Source of the DNA: Polyangiaceae bacterium
Lineage (GTDB): Bacteria > Myxococcota_A > Polyangia > Polyangiales > Polyangiaceae
NCBI GenBank assembly: GCA_947475525.1
Contig: CANJMI010000005.1
Location: 237,673 to 301,672 of the forward strand
DNA: 64,000 bases
Direction: 5' to 3'
Position 1 is the stretch's first letter, and the number at the start of each line of letters is the position of its first letter. Position numbers and translations under genes: made by a program. The notes below the pieces were generated by a model, which saw only the letters and a list, made by a program, of their open reading frames with translations, was not told the origin of the DNA and did no database searches. Shown here one piece after another: positions 1 through 9,644 of this stretch.

Positions 1-42
1 TTGCTGCCACGCTGTTGCTCCGTCTATTACGCGATGTGACGC

Positions 43-393
43 TCAGGCGATCGCATCGGGCAATTCAAAATCCGATGCGATAGTTCCTTGGAAGTTTCCG
101 CCCTCCTCGAGGACGAGACCACTGGCCTCGATGTCGCCACGCAGCGACCCGGTAGCAGTGATGACCACCTCACCACGCGAGGCGACGTCGCCTTCGAGCG
201 CACCGGCGATCGTTATCGTTCGGGCGGAAACGCCACCTCGAACTTCGGCACCTTCGGCGAGCTCGAGTGCGCCGGACACCGTGACGTCGCCTTCGACGTG
301 GGCCTCGATTCGGAGGTCGCCGTCGCCGTGCACGCGCCCGCGTACTCGCAAGCCACTCCCCAATACCGCCGCTTCGGTCGAACCCTTCGCCAT
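43..393 (-). CDS. bactofilin-family cytoskeletal protein
   Basis: Small 116-residue protein made almost entirely of short regular beta repeats, with Gly and Val recurring about every six residues (VLGSGLRVRGRVHGDGDLRI, then VEGDVTVSGALELAEGAEV). This is the pattern of the bactofilin / polymer-forming cytoskeletal family (right-handed beta-helix). Bactofilins self-assemble into filaments without nucleotide and scaffold cell-shape or chromosome-positioning proteins; myxobacteria usually carry several. The ATG at 393 is chosen because the residues upstream of it are Arg-rich and unlike the family. The gene stands alone, divergent from the esterase. Its partner and cellular role cannot be told from sequence. 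Confidence 0.85.
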   Translation of the reverse strand: MAKGSTEAAVLGSGLRVRGRVHGDGDLRIEAHVEGDVTVSGALELAEGAEVRGGVSARTITIAGALEGDVASRGEVVITATGSLRGDIEASGLVLEEGGNFQGTIASDFELPDAIA

Positions 394-533
394 CGCCTTG
401 TTACTCCGCGCGGAAGCTAACGCATGGGCTCCCCACAAGCAATGGCCGCTTCGCCTCAATGGCGGAGCGAAGCCCAAGGCTCTGCTACGCTTTCGACGAA
501 AGGAGCGCGCCGCTAGGGGGCGCCTCGTCACCC

Positions 534-1418
534 GTGCCCCCAAGAACGCTCACCCGCCGCGACGCTGTCCTTGCCGCAATCGCGCTCCTCGCGCCACAAA
601 CGGCGGAGGCGGCGAGCCCTTACGAGGTGCGCGAGATCGTCGTCGCAGGGGACGGCAAATTTCCCCGGAGGTTTACGCTCGTCGTGCCACGCCACACGAC
701 GCAGCCCGTTCCCTTGGTCGTGCTGTTTCACGGCAAGGGCGAGAGCGTCGATGAACGTCTCGGCGTGCATGCCTGGACCGAGCGGTATGGCCTCACGAGC
801 GCCTACGAGCGGCTGCTTCAGGCCCCGGTAACAGCAGGCGATGCGCGGTCGACGTACTGGAAACCCGAGCGCCTTCGCGAGGTAAATGAAAGTCTCGTGA
901 GCCGGCCTTTTGGTGGGCTCGCCATCGCGTGCCCCTTCACCCCCGACGTCTTTCGGATCGGGGGACGCGAGAAATTCCTCGATGGTTATGCCGCCTGGAT
1001 AACGGACGAACTTATCCCTCGCGCGCGCCGCGAGACGCCGATCCTCGAGGGACACCAGCATGTCGGAGTCGATGGTGTGTCCCTAGGAGGCTACGTCAGC
1101 ATCGAGGTTTTTTTGAGGCGCGCCGAACATTTCGGTGCCTGGGGGAGCGTGCAGGGGGCGCTCGGCGGCTACCAAGCGAAGCGTTACGCCGAGGCTCTCG
1201 CCGCAACCCTGTCACGGGTTGGCGCGAGGCGACTGCACGTCGAGACGAGCCTCGCGGACGTTTACCGTGACGACAACGAATTGCTGGCGAAACGCCTCCG
1301 CGAGCTCGGCGTCGCACACGACTTCTCGGCGCCACCGGGGGCCCACAATCAACCATTCCTGCGCGACAGTGGCACGCTCGAGATGCTGCTCTGGCACGAC
1401 CGAGCGCTGCGCGGCTAG
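534..1418 (+). CDS. exported alpha/beta-hydrolase (esterase-like)
   Basis: Predicted secreted hydrolase of about 294 residues. From the GTG at 534 the N-terminus reads PPRTLTRRDAVLAAIALLAP and then a TAEA cleavage-like site, a Tat-like or Sec signal peptide. An in-frame ATG at 459 would put an implausible 25-residue extension in front. The hydrolase hallmarks are the oxyanion-type segment VVLFHGKGES, the nucleophile elbow GVSLGG and a late GAHNQPF that can supply the catalytic His. The family resembles esterases of the PHB-depolymerase/enterochelin-esterase type; the substrate is unknown. Its stop overlaps the stop of the convergent YqgE gene by three bases. Confidence 0.7.
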   Translation: MPPRTLTRRDAVLAAIALLAPQTAEAASPYEVREIVVAGDGKFPRRFTLVVPRHTTQPVPLVVLFHGKGESVDERLGVHAWTERYGLTSAYERLLQAPVTAGDARSTYWKPERLREVNESLVSRPFGGLAIACPFTPDVFRIGGREKFLDGYAAWITDELIPRARRETPILEGHQHVGVDGVSLGGYVSIEVFLRRAEHFGAWGSVQGALGGYQAKRYAEALAATLSRVGARRLHVETSLADVYRDDNELLAKRLRELGVAHDFSAPPGAHNQPFLRDSGTLEMLLWHDRALRG

Positions 1419-1993
1419 GCTTCGCCGACGGAGCGCATCGACATCATGTTGCCGGGGGTGAGCCCCATCATCGCGAAAGCTCGCTCCCAACGCTCTTCCG
1501 CAGCGCACTCAAACAAGATGCGTTCATCAAGCGGTGTCGGCAGCCACGCTCCGCGCGCGATCTCGGACTCGAGCTGCGATGGCCCCCACCCCGAATACCC
1601 CAACACCACGAGACGCCGCGCCCCACCATCACCAGGCGCCACAAGGTCCTGCGCGAGAGCGTCGAACGCCGAGCGCGAAGACGACACGCGAAGTCGGGCT
1701 CCGACCGCGATCACGCCCTCCGCCTCGAGCGACGCGTCGTCGCTGACGACCCAGCCCGATTGCGGCTGCACCGGCCCGCCGAGCCACACCTTCGAGCCAT
1801 CCTCGAGACCGTGATCGTAGCCCGCGTGAGCGAGTAATTCGCCGAGCGAGAGCGGCGCCGCGCGATTGACAATGAAGCCTAATGCGCCTTCTTCATTGTG
1901 AATCGCGAGCAAGACGACCGTGCGATCGAAGTTCGGGTCACCGAGTGGCGGTGACGCAATGAGAAAGCCTGGTGCCAAACTCGAGAACGTCAT
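1415..1993 (-). CDS. YqgE/AlgH family protein
   Basis: A 192-residue protein matching the UPF0301 (YqgE/AlgH) family over its full usual length. It opens with LAPGFLIASPPLGDPNFDRT, has the GALGFIVNR segment and the VWLGGPV turn, then VVLGYSGWGPSQLESEI and GAWLP. The family is widespread, adopts a compact alpha/beta fold and has no settled biochemical role; AlgH was named from an alginate regulatory locus in Pseudomonas. The ATG at 1993 matches the family N-terminus, and further upstream codons give non-family sequence. The gene is divergent from the XPB-like helicase across about 50 bases, so the two probably share a promoter region. Confidence 0.9.
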   Translation of the reverse strand: MTFSSLAPGFLIASPPLGDPNFDRTVVLLAIHNEEGALGFIVNRAAPLSLGELLAHAGYDHGLEDGSKVWLGGPVQPQSGWVVSDDASLEAEGVIAVGARLRVSSSRSAFDALAQDLVAPGDGGARRLVVLGYSGWGPSQLESEIARGAWLPTPLDERILFECAAEERWERAFAMMGLTPGNMMSMRSVGEA

Positions 1994-2041
1994 CGTAACC
2001 TCACCCGCGCGGAGACATTGTGCCACGCTGTCCCAGGCCTC

Positions 2042-3421
2042 GTGACCACGCAACCGAAAACCGACCGAGTGCGCCTCGCCTTCGAAGCTGGCACGCTGCG
2101 AATTGAACGAATCTCCGACGCGTCGGGGCTTCCGTGCGTTTTCGACGAGCGCTCGAATTGCCACCGCGCACAGGCTTTCCGTTACGCCGAAATCGTCCTC
2201 GCACTCCGCGCGCGCGGCATCCCGTACGACGACGACGCGCGCAGCTACGAGGAACTTTCGCTCGGGGAGCTCACGCGGCAGGAGCCATTTTATTACCAAC
2301 GCGAGGCCATCGCCGCGTGGGAACGCAACCAGGGGCGCGGCGTCATCGTGCTACCAACCGGCGCCGGAAAGACGTTCGTGGCCGTGATGGCGATCGACCG
2401 GCGGCCCCGCTCGACGCTCGTGGTCGTGCCTACACTCGACCTCCTGCACCAATGGTTTGACCTCTTGCAGGCCGCGTTCGCGCGGACCGTGGGCATCGTC
2501 GGCGGCGGCTATTACGAGCCGGCTCCCATCACCGTGACGACGTACGACTCGGCGTATCTGCACGTCGATAAATTGGGTAATCGTTTCGGCCTCGTCGTGT
2601 TCGACGAGTGCCACCACCTCCCGAGCGAATCGTACGCGCTCGCATCGCGCGCGATGATCGCCCCATTCCGACTTGGCCTCTCTGCGACGCCCGAGCGCAG
2701 CGACGGCGGCGAGGCGCTTTATGCCGAGCTCATCGGGCCGGTCGTCTACCGCAAGGACATCGACGAGCTCACGGGCACCTACCTCGCGAGCTACGAGACG
2801 CAGCGCATCGAGATCGCGCTCACTGACGAGGAACGCGTGGAATACCAGGCGGAGCGCGACCTCTACCTCGCGTTCATTCGCAGCCAGGGGATCCGGATGG
2901 GCTCGCCGTCAGGGTGGGCGGATTTCATCAGCAAGAGCACGCGCAGCGACGATGGGCGGCGTGCCTTTCGGGCCTACCGCCGACAACGCCAACTTGCGCT
3001 CACCGCCACGCGCAAGCTCGAGATGCTCGAGCGCCTGCTGCACGCGCACCGCAACGATCGTGTGCTCGTATTCACGGACGACAACGCGACAGTCTACGAG
3101 ATCGCCGAGCGCTTCCTCCTCCCCGCGATCACCCACCAAACGCGCGTCAAAGAGCGCAGCGCGATTCTGCATGCGTTCAACCGAGGCGAGCTCAGAGCCG
3201 TCGTCACCTCGAAGGTCCTGAACGAAGGCATCAACGTCCCGGAAGCAAACGTGGCGGTCGTGCTGTCGGGCTCGGGCTCGGTGCGCGAGCACGTCCAGCG
3301 TCTTGGACGCATCCTCCGCAAGCGGGAACACAAGCGCGCCATTCTCTACGAGCTCGTCAGCGTCGGAACGAGCGAAGAAGGCACGAGCGCCAAGCGTCGG
3401 GAGCACCGTGCTTACCAGTGA
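2042..3421 (+). CDS. XPB/Ssl2-type DNA helicase (SF2)
   Basis: Superfamily 2 helicase of about 459 residues, the length of bacterial/archaeal XPB. Visible motifs are the Q-like region EPFYYQREAIAAW, Walker A LPTGAGKT, motif II DECHH, motif III SATPER, motif V LNEGINVPEANVAV and motif VI QRLGRILR. XPB translocates on DNA to open it for repair, and in archaea works with the nuclease Bax1. Here the Bax1-like gene follows with a 14-base overlap, so the two are translationally coupled. The start is uncertain: a TTG at 2018 is too close to the GGAG at 2011, and the GTG at 2042 gives a family-like N-terminus. Confidence 0.88.
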   Translation: MTTQPKTDRVRLAFEAGTLRIERISDASGLPCVFDERSNCHRAQAFRYAEIVLALRARGIPYDDDARSYEELSLGELTRQEPFYYQREAIAAWERNQGRGVIVLPTGAGKTFVAVMAIDRRPRSTLVVVPTLDLLHQWFDLLQAAFARTVGIVGGGYYEPAPITVTTYDSAYLHVDKLGNRFGLVVFDECHHLPSESYALASRAMIAPFRLGLSATPERSDGGEALYAELIGPVVYRKDIDELTGTYLASYETQRIEIALTDEERVEYQAERDLYLAFIRSQGIRMGSPSGWADFISKSTRSDDGRRAFRAYRRQRQLALTATRKLEMLERLLHAHRNDRVLVFTDDNATVYEIAERFLLPAITHQTRVKERSAILHAFNRGELRAVVTSKVLNEGINVPEANVAVVLSGSGSVREHVQRLGRILRKREHKRAILYELVSVGTSEEGTSAKRREHRAYQ

Positions 3422-4625
3422 GTTGCTGCGCGTGCGCCGCCAGGGGCGCTCGATCGTCCCGCGTTTCTTGAGCGGTCCGGAACACGCGCGCCTAGGCGCT
3501 GTGGCCGACGCATTGATAGCTACGCTCGTCGCGGCCATCGGGTCGTGCCGCGTCGACCTGACGCTGTCTCTCTCGGCGATCGAGCACGCGCCACGCGATC
3601 GTCCGATCGTCCAAGGCCTGATCAAGTTGCTCCTCGACCGCGCGGAGTTCCTCGCGCCCGAAGGCGACTCGCCTACGGAGCTCCGTGACGTGGTCTTCCG
3701 AATCGCCGCCGAAGAACGCAAGGGGCTCGGCCCAACGGAACGCTTCGACCGAAGTCGCACCCTCGCGCTCGCATCCGAGCGCCTTGGCATCACAACCGAA
3801 CGCATCGAGGCGCAGCTCTTCGCGGATCTCCATAATAACGAGCGAATCGTCAGCTTTCGCGCGATCACCGCCGAGCGACTGCTCCAACGCTACAACGTCG
3901 CCCTTGCCCAAGGCGTGCTGCTCCGGGCCCGCTCGGTCGAGGTCTCGTTGACTGGCGAAGAGCCCGGCCACGTGCGCCAACTGTTTCGCGCCGCGCGGTT
4001 CCACGGCTTGCTCCATCGAGTGCATGCGCACGCCGGCGGCTACCGCATCGAGCTCGACGGACCACTCAGCCTCTTCACTTCGGTGCAGCGGTACGGCCTC
4101 TCACTCGCACTCTTTCTGCCGGCCGTCTTGCGATGCCGCTCGTGGTCGATCGCCGCCGACGTGGCCTGGGGAAAGGAGCGCCAGCCGCTACGCTTCGAGC
4201 TCAGCCCCGCGCAGCGGCTCGTCCCCCACGGCCGCCCGATCGAAGGCGTTGCGCCGGATCTCGAGCGTTTCATCGATGGTTTTCGCGAACTCGGCTCCTC
4301 GTGGGACGTCGCCGTAGCGGACGAAATCATCGCGCTTCCCGGAGAAGCCGCCATTGTTCCCGACCTCGGTTTCACCAATCGCACGACAGGCGAACGCGTG
4401 TGGCTTGAGGCGTTCGGCTATTGGAGCCGGGCCGCGGTCTGGCAGCGGATCGAGACGATTCGCCGCGGATTTCCTGGTCGAATCGTTCTCGCGGTCGGCA
4501 AGCATCTGCGCGTGAGTGAAGAGCTCTTGGACGAATCCGAAGCCGGAGAACTCTACGTCTACCGTACGAGCCTCCAGCCGAAAGCGGTGCTCGAACGACT
4601 CGACGCGAGCGGCGCTACTTCTTGA
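3408..4625 (+). CDS. Bax1-like nuclease (DUF790), partner of XPB
   Basis: A 405-residue DUF790/Bax1-type protein. It starts with the family signature LTSELLRVRRQGRSIVPRFL. Its C-terminal nuclease part has the PD...(D/E) arrangement IVPDLGF...VWLEAFGYWS followed by RIVLAVGKHLRVSEELLDES, as in restriction-type PD-(D/E)xK folds. Archaeal Bax1 binds XPB and cuts bubble DNA on the 3 prime side, analogous to XPG in nucleotide excision repair. The GTG at 3408 is selected because it gives exactly the family N-terminus and overlaps the helicase stop. The gene runs 11 bases into the convergent lipoprotein gene. Confidence 0.85.
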   Translation: MLTSELLRVRRQGRSIVPRFLSGPEHARLGAVADALIATLVAAIGSCRVDLTLSLSAIEHAPRDRPIVQGLIKLLLDRAEFLAPEGDSPTELRDVVFRIAAEERKGLGPTERFDRSRTLALASERLGITTERIEAQLFADLHNNERIVSFRAITAERLLQRYNVALAQGVLLRARSVEVSLTGEEPGHVRQLFRAARFHGLLHRVHAHAGGYRIELDGPLSLFTSVQRYGLSLALFLPAVLRCRSWSIAADVAWGKERQPLRFELSPAQRLVPHGRPIEGVAPDLERFIDGFRELGSSWDVAVADEIIALPGEAAIVPDLGFTNRTTGERVWLEAFGYWSRAAVWQRIETIRRGFPGRIVLAVGKHLRVSEELLDESEAGELYVYRTSLQPKAVLERLDASGATS

Positions 4626-5541
4626 CGATCCCGTACGCGGCGAGAGTCGAGATCCCCTTGCCGTCGAGGGTCGACACCGTCTTGCCATCGTCGCTGACGA
4701 CGCCATCGGCGGCCTTCGCCCACGTCCCGTATGGGGCCCAGTTGTCATACGTCTTCACGCCGTTCACCCAGAGCTCGACGGCCGTCTTCGGCGCCCAGCC
4801 TTCGCTGTTCGGGAACGTGAGCTTCGCGGGCGGGCAGACGTCGACGTCCGCGGGTCCCATGCCCACGACGAGGTCGAACGTTTGCGTCGTCGCATCGAGT
4901 TGCGGAAACTTTCCCGCGCTCGGCTTGAAGACCACGGCGGCGAACTCATCGTCCGGCGGGACGAGCTCCCGCTCGACGCGCGCGTCGGCCGCAAAGGTCA
5001 CCGAGACGCCGTTGCTCGTGACGGTGGCACCCTGCTCAAGTTTGCCGCCTGGCGCACCAAGCTTGACTGCGGTGACGACGCCATAATCGTAATCTGGGCC
5101 GCTCGGCAGAGAGCCGCCCCAGAATAGGTAGGTGATGCCACTCTGGCTGCCGACCTTCAGCGCGGGATCGACCAGGTTCTTGCCACCGTGAGTAATCACG
5201 TACTTCCCGTCGGTGCTCTTTCCAAAAAGGCAGAGGTCGCTGCCGCAGAGCTGCACGTCGATCTCGGAGTCTGGCAGCGCCTTGCCCTTGTCATCTTGCA
5301 CGGTGACGGAGATGGTCCCAGTGGCGACCTTCTTGTCGGCATTCGCGGCTCCCGTGCCCATGCAATCGGGCACGGTCACGATGCCGGTCGAAGAGGAGGC
5401 ATCCGTCGCCGAGGAGGAGACGCTCGAGGAAGACGTCGACGATGTCGCCCCGCCGGACCCAGCGCCCGTGTCGTCCGTCGCCCCGCAGGCCAAAACCACC
5501 ACTGCCGCCACACTGACCACCAAGAAGAGTTCGCGTTGCAT
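4615..5541 (-). CDS. predicted lipoprotein, function unknown
   Basis: About 308 residues. The ATG at 5541 gives MQRELFLVVSVAAVVVLACG, a lipoprotein signal with lipobox VLAC. A Ser/Thr-rich linker of about 40 residues follows, then a globular region with beta-rich character and three Cys (DCMG, QLCGSDLCLFG). One segment (GTISVTVQDDKGKALPDSEI) looks like an Ig-like or carboxypeptidase-regulatory-type beta sandwich. No catalytic motif is recognised. ATG 5550 is an alternative start only three codons earlier. It probably faces the periplasm or outer-membrane surface. Confidence 0.7.
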   Translation of the reverse strand: MQRELFLVVSVAAVVVLACGATDDTGAGSGGATSSTSSSSVSSSATDASSSTGIVTVPDCMGTGAANADKKVATGTISVTVQDDKGKALPDSEIDVQLCGSDLCLFGKSTDGKYVITHGGKNLVDPALKVGSQSGITYLFWGGSLPSGPDYDYGVVTAVKLGAPGGKLEQGATVTSNGVSVTFAADARVERELVPPDDEFAAVVFKPSAGKFPQLDATTQTFDLVVGMGPADVDVCPPAKLTFPNSEGWAPKTAVELWVNGVKTYDNWAPYGTWAKAADGVVSDDGKTVSTLDGKGISTLAAYGIVKK

Positions 5542-5678
5542 CTCGACCATCGAGGCTATCACAGTGGCGCCCCCGAGCTGCACCTGCTCGGCGAACACGC
5601 TGGCTGACATTCGCCTTCCGCCGGACGATTGAGCGCGATGGAGTTTTAAACCGGCTGACTTTCGTGTAGAGACGGATC

Positions 5679-6098
5679 ATGGCTTGGACCGGTGTTTACG
5701 GAATTGGTGCCTTCGCTGCGGGGTTCGGGCTGGTGATGAGCTGCGCGACGGGCTCCACCACGGACTTCGAGACGCAACCATCCGGGGTCGGCGGCGCGAC
5801 CGCGTCGGTCACCTCGTCGACCGCGTCGGTCACTTCCTCCACGGACGCGTCCTCCGTAACGAACAGCTCCAGTGTGAGCAGCTCTGTGGCCTCCACGAAC
5901 ACCGTGGCCTCGACGGCGAACACGAGCGCCGCCTCGGGCTCGGCCAGCGGCGCGGCCACCGGCGGAAGCGCGGCGAGCGGCGGCGGCGACTCCTGTGTCG
6001 ACTCGACGGACTGCGGCGCGGGGGGCTGCTGCTGCGACGCCTTTAATCAGTGCCTCGACCAGAGCATCTGCTCGCTCGTTAGCGGCGCCTGCCTCTGA
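5679..6098 (+). CDS. small Cys-rich lipoprotein (triple-Cys module)
   Basis: A 139-residue protein with a lipoprotein signal ending in LVMSCATG, a very long low-complexity Ser/Thr/Ala/Gly/Val linker, and a compact C-terminal module of about 38 residues carrying eight Cys, including the run GGCCCDAFNQC. The linker and the Cys knot suggest a surface-displayed disulfide-bonded domain on a stalk. The module recurs in the next gene at 6223, so the two are probably tandem paralogues. No known family recognised. Confidence 0.65.
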   Translation: MAWTGVYGIGAFAAGFGLVMSCATGSTTDFETQPSGVGGATASVTSSTASVTSSTDASSVTNSSSVSSSVASTNTVASTANTSAASGSASGAATGGSAASGGGDSCVDSTDCGAGGCCCDAFNQCLDQSICSLVSGACL

Positions 6099-6129
6099 AT
6101 CGCCGAAGCTGTCTGAATCGCCGAAGCTG
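6094..6129 (+). repeat. perfect 18-bp tandem duplication
   Basis: The unit tctgaatcgccgaagctg occurs twice in a row (6094-6111 and 6112-6129) with no mismatch. The first unit contains the TGA stop of the upstream lipoprotein gene. It looks like recent slippage; no function is implied. Confidence 0.9.
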
Positions 6130-6222
6130 ACGGCGGCGCGTTCGGACGCAAATCCGAGGACCGGACGGGACCGCGCTCGATGGACTGGAATCCCGAGCGC
6201 AGATGCCGTATCTTACAAAGCT

Positions 6223-6657
6223 ATGACCTGGAAGCTTTGGCACACGGTTGCATCGGTTTCTATTGGCTTCGCTCTCGTCGCTGGCTGCGCGTCGAAGAAT
6301 GACACGACCGCGACGAGCGCGGCGTACAACTGCGGAGACGGCGGCGCGACCTCGACGAGCGGTACCGAAACGACAACGGACGCGACGACCACCGCCACGA
6401 CCGCCACGACGGGGACCATGTCCGCCACCACGGGGACCATGAGCGCCAGCACGACCGGCGGACCGGCCACAGGCTCATCGGTGAACAGCGGGTCATCGAC
6501 GGTGGCCATGACGGGCGCAGGCCCGGCCAGCGGCGGCGGCGGCGGTACCTGCGACAAGGCGACCTGCAACGGCGCGAACTGCTGCTGCTCGTTCATGAAC
6601 CAGTCGCTCTGCATCGCCGCCTCGATGTGCACCGCGGGCGGCGGCACCTGCAGCTAG
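6223..6657 (+). CDS. small Cys-rich lipoprotein, paralogue of the upstream gene
   Basis: A 144-residue protein starting MTWKLWHTVASVSIGFALVAGC: a lipoprotein signal with lipobox VAGC. A linker rich in Thr/Ser/Gly/Ala follows, containing imperfect TGTMSAT repeats. The C-terminal Cys module has CDKATCNGANCCCSFMNQ and further Cys to the end. The CCC run followed by FMNQ parallels CCC-DAF-NQ in the gene at 5679, indicating a shared module. The ATG at 6223 is the only start that places the signal peptide at the N-terminus. Function unknown. Confidence 0.65.
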   Translation: MTWKLWHTVASVSIGFALVAGCASKNDTTATSAAYNCGDGGATSTSGTETTTDATTTATTATTGTMSATTGTMSASTTGGPATGSSVNSGSSTVAMTGAGPASGGGGGTCDKATCNGANCCCSFMNQSLCIAASMCTAGGGTCS

Positions 6658-6706
6658 TGACGGCGAGGCGCTGAATTCACCGCCTGCCGGGGTTGCTGCG
6701 AGCGAC

Positions 6707-7231
6707 TCAGGCAAATCCGTCGAGGTGATGGGCGAAGGCGCCTGCGCCGTAGTAGATGAACACGAGCCGCGCGAGCGCGAGCCTGCAGCCACTCTGCAGG
6801 GGGTACCACTTGCGCGGACGTAACGCTGCTCCGTCGATCTTCGTCCCGTTGAGCGAGCCGAGATCTTGGACCGCGGCCGCGTCGGTCACGTTGAACGCGC
6901 AGTGACGCGACGACAGCGTGTACTCCGAGATGCGGACGTCGCACTCGGTCGCTTGTCCGACCAGGACATGCCGGTCGGGGCGCTCGACGACCGTGCGGCG
7001 TAGGAGCCAGACGCGCTCAACCAGGGACTCGACCGGCGCATACTCGACCTCACCGAGCATGGGGTGGGTGCGCCGCCGGGGAAGCTTCGCCGGCGCAAGT
7101 TCCCCCACGATCGTGTGAACGACGAGTGCAGGAAAACTCCACTGGATGAGGAACTCTTGCTCGCCTAGCGCGCGGCGTAGCGCGACGAACTCGTGAAGGT
7201 AACGTGGGCCTTGGGCCGGCGCGTCGACCAT
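6707..7231 (-). CDS. FHA-domain protein
   Basis: A 174-residue protein with a C-terminal forkhead-associated domain, visible as VLVGQATECDVRISEYTLSSRHC and DLGSLNGTKIDG. These are the conserved GR/S/H/N-G residues that bind phosphothreonine peptides, so it is likely a reader of Ser/Thr kinase signalling. The first ~80 residues (LHEFVALRRALGEQEF...) match no family I recognise. The ATG at 7231 is preceded by a GAGGGGGAG Shine-Dalgarno-like run lying right after the purL stop, so it is probably co-transcribed with purL. Confidence 0.85.
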   Translation of the reverse strand: MVDAPAQGPRYLHEFVALRRALGEQEFLIQWSFPALVVHTIVGELAPAKLPRRRTHPMLGEVEYAPVESLVERVWLLRRTVVERPDRHVLVGQATECDVRISEYTLSSRHCAFNVTDAAAVQDLGSLNGTKIDGAALRPRKWYPLQSGCRLALARLVFIYYGAGAFAHHLDGFA

Positions 7232-7238
7232 CTCCCCC

Positions 7239-9572
7239 TCATGCCTCGCCGACGAGCGCATCGAGGCAGGCCCGACGATGCGCCGCTAGCGCTTCGACCG
7301 CAACGTCAATGCACGCGCTTCCCCCCGCGCGCAGGACGAGACGCGCGCCACCGGAGATCCCAAGGCGATGCGCCACGAGGCCGACGGCCTCGGCAAGCCG
7401 GGCGAGTTGCTCGAAATCGGACGGAAGCACGGTGACGATCACGCGCGTCGGAGCCTCACCGAAGAGCTGCTCGGCGAGGGACACCTTGGACGGCGGCAAC
7501 TCGAGCTCCGCGCCGATGTCCTTGACGGCGACGCTCTCATTCGACGCGCACTCCGCGAGCGCCACCGCGAGGCCGCCGTCGGACACGTCATGCGCGCTCA
7601 GAACAAGCCGAGGCTCGCTTCGAATGCAGTCGAGGAGGAGCCGCTGCAGCAAAACTTCGTGCTCGAGATCGAGGGTGGGTGGCAGCCCTTTCACCTCACC
7701 GGTGTGCGCCGCCACGTATTCCGAACCGCCGAGCGGACCGGCTACGGCCTCGCGCGTCCCAAGTAGAACGACCACCAATCCCGCGTCGGGGAAACCCGCG
7801 GTCGTGGCGTGGCGCACATCGGCGAGCTGCCCAACGCCGGCGATCGTAGGGGTCGGCAAAATCGCGCGGCCGTCGGTCTCGTTGTAGAGGCTGACGTTGC
7901 CCGACACGATCGGCACCGCGAGCGCCCGACACGCCGCGGCGATCCCGTCGATCGCCCGTGCCAATTGCCTCATGACGTGGGGCCGCTCAGGCGAGCCGAA
8001 GTTCAGACAATCGGAGAGGCCGACAGGCTCGGCTCCGACGCAGACCAAGTTGCGGCAGACCTCGGCCACGGCCATGGCCCCGCCTTGATACGGATCGAGT
8101 TCGCAGAGCCGACCGTTGCAGTCCGAGGTGAACGCAAGCCACTTGTCGATGGTCCCGGCCTCCGTCGTGCACGGGACCCGAACGATCGCGGCATCCCCGC
8201 CCGGGCGCGCCAGCGTACCGCCGCGAACGATCGAGTCGTACTGACGGTAAACCCAACGTCGTGAACCGAGGTTGGGACTTCCGACCATGCGGAGGAGCTC
8301 ATCGGAAAAGCTAGCAGGCTCGGGAATTTGGGCGGGATCGAAGGCGTGCCGAGCGGGGAGAGACGGATCATCACCTTGAGGGCGATCGTACTTCGGTGCG
8401 TCATCGGCGAGGAAACCAACGGGCAGATCGCACACGACGATCGGCGCACGCGCGACCGGCGCAGCAGCGAGGGGATCGTAATCCGGAGTCGCGAGCACGA
8501 CCCAGCGGCCCGTATCGGTGACGCGACCTATCACGGCGACATCGAGCTCCCACTTCTCGCAGATCTCGCGGACGCGCGGCTCCTTGCCGGGCTTGCAGAC
8601 GAGCAGCATCCGCTCCTGCGATTCACTGAGGAGCATCTCGTAGGGTTGAAGGCCACGCGCTCGCCGAGGCACCGCGTCGAGATCGAGTTCGAGACCACTA
8701 CCGGCGCGCGCCGCCATCTCCACCGACGAGCTCGTGAGACCGGCGGCCCCCATGTCCTGAATGCCGATCAACAGATCTTCGGCGAAGATCTCGAGACACG
8801 CTTCGATCAACAATTTCTCAGTAAATGGGTCACCAACCTGAACGGTGGGTCGCTGGCTCGGACCGGCCGCCGTGAACTCGTCGCTCGCCATCGTCGCACC
8901 ATGAATTCCGTCGCGACCCGTCTTCGCGCCGACATACATAATCGGGTTGCCGACGCCGCTCGCGCGGCCATAAAAAATGCGGTCCGTTCGAACGACGCCG
9001 CACGTAAACGCGTTGACCAAAATGTTGCCGTCGTACGCGCGATCGAAGAACAGCTCCCCGCCAACGGTGGGCACGCCGACGCAGTTTCCGTAACCGCCGA
9101 CGCCGGCCACGACGCCGCGCAAGAGCGCCGCGGTCCGCGGATGCTCGGGCCGCCCAAAGCGCAACGAGTCGAGGTTGGCGATGGGACGCGCGCCCATCGT
9201 GAACACGTCGCGAAGGATGCCGCCAACGCCAGTCGCGGCGCCTTGGAACGGCTCGATGAACGATGGGTGATTGTGCGACTCCATCTTGAACACAGCCGCG
9301 AAGCCGTCACCGATGTCGACCACGCCGGCGTTCTCCCCGGGCCCCTGAATGACACGCGGACCCGTGGTGGGGAGGCGCCCCAAATGCACGCGCGAGCTCT
9401 TGTACGAGCAGTGCTCGCTCCACATCACGCTGACGACGCCGAGCTCAGCGTACGTCGGCACGCGGCCGAGCACCGAGACGACGCGCGCATACTCATCGCG
9501 GGTGAGTTTATGCGCGGCAGCAAGTGTGGCGTCGACGCTTGGATCCCCAGGAAACGCTTGGGCGAAGCTCAT
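7239..9572 (-). CDS. purL: phosphoribosylformylglycinamidine synthase subunit PurL
   Basis: The 777-residue length fits the small, multi-subunit type of PurL rather than the 1,300-residue fused enzyme. It catalyses ATP-dependent conversion of FGAR to FGAM in purine synthesis and needs the partners PurQ (glutaminase) and PurS, which are not in this window. Landmarks are [16 protein letters not shown] near residue 50, [14 protein letters not shown], the [13 protein letters not shown] catalytic segment and, in the second half, the repeat [11 protein letters not shown] and [20 protein letters not shown] 9572 matches the family N-terminus; the earlier in-frame codons give Arg-rich sequence. An FHA gene follows immediately. 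Confidence 0.96.
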   Translation of the reverse strand: MSFAQAFPGDPSVDATLAAAHKLTRDEYARVVSVLGRVPTYAELGVVSVMWSEHCSYKSSRVHLGRLPTTGPRVIQGPGENAGVVDIGDGFAAVFKMESHNHPSFIEPFQGAATGVGGILRDVFTMGARPIANLDSLRFGRPEHPRTAALLRGVVAGVGGYGNCVGVPTVGGELFFDRAYDGNILVNAFTCGVVRTDRIFYGRASGVGNPIMYVGAKTGRDGIHGATMASDEFTAAGPSQRPTVQVGDPFTEKLLIEACLEIFAEDLLIGIQDMGAAGLTSSSVEMAARAGSGLELDLDAVPRRARGLQPYEMLLSESQERMLLVCKPGKEPRVREICEKWELDVAVIGRVTDTGRWVVLATPDYDPLAAAPVARAPIVVCDLPVGFLADDAPKYDRPQGDDPSLPARHAFDPAQIPEPASFSDELLRMVGSPNLGSRRWVYRQYDSIVRGGTLARPGGDAAIVRVPCTTEAGTIDKWLAFTSDCNGRLCELDPYQGGAMAVAEVCRNLVCVGAEPVGLSDCLNFGSPERPHVMRQLARAIDGIAAACRALAVPIVSGNVSLYNETDGRAILPTPTIAGVGQLADVRHATTAGFPDAGLVVVLLGTREAVAGPLGGSEYVAAHTGEVKGLPPTLDLEHEVLLQRLLLDCIRSEPRLVLSAHDVSDGGLAVALAECASNESVAVKDIGAELELPPSKVSLAEQLFGEAPTRVIVTVLPSDFEQLARLAEAVGLVAHRLGISGGARLVLRAGGSACIDVAVEALAAHRRACLDALVGEA

Positions 9573-9644
9573 CTTCGTACGAGTCCTACGGTGCCGCGGG
9601 TCGAGCCGCAAGCCCCGCCCGCAAACTTGAATTACAGTACCCCG

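Noticed and set aside
8328..9644. Long N-terminal extension of peptide deformylase reading through purL
   Set aside because: The deformylase family starts at [10 protein letters not shown] (9645); the extension is the reverse of purL and Arg-rich.
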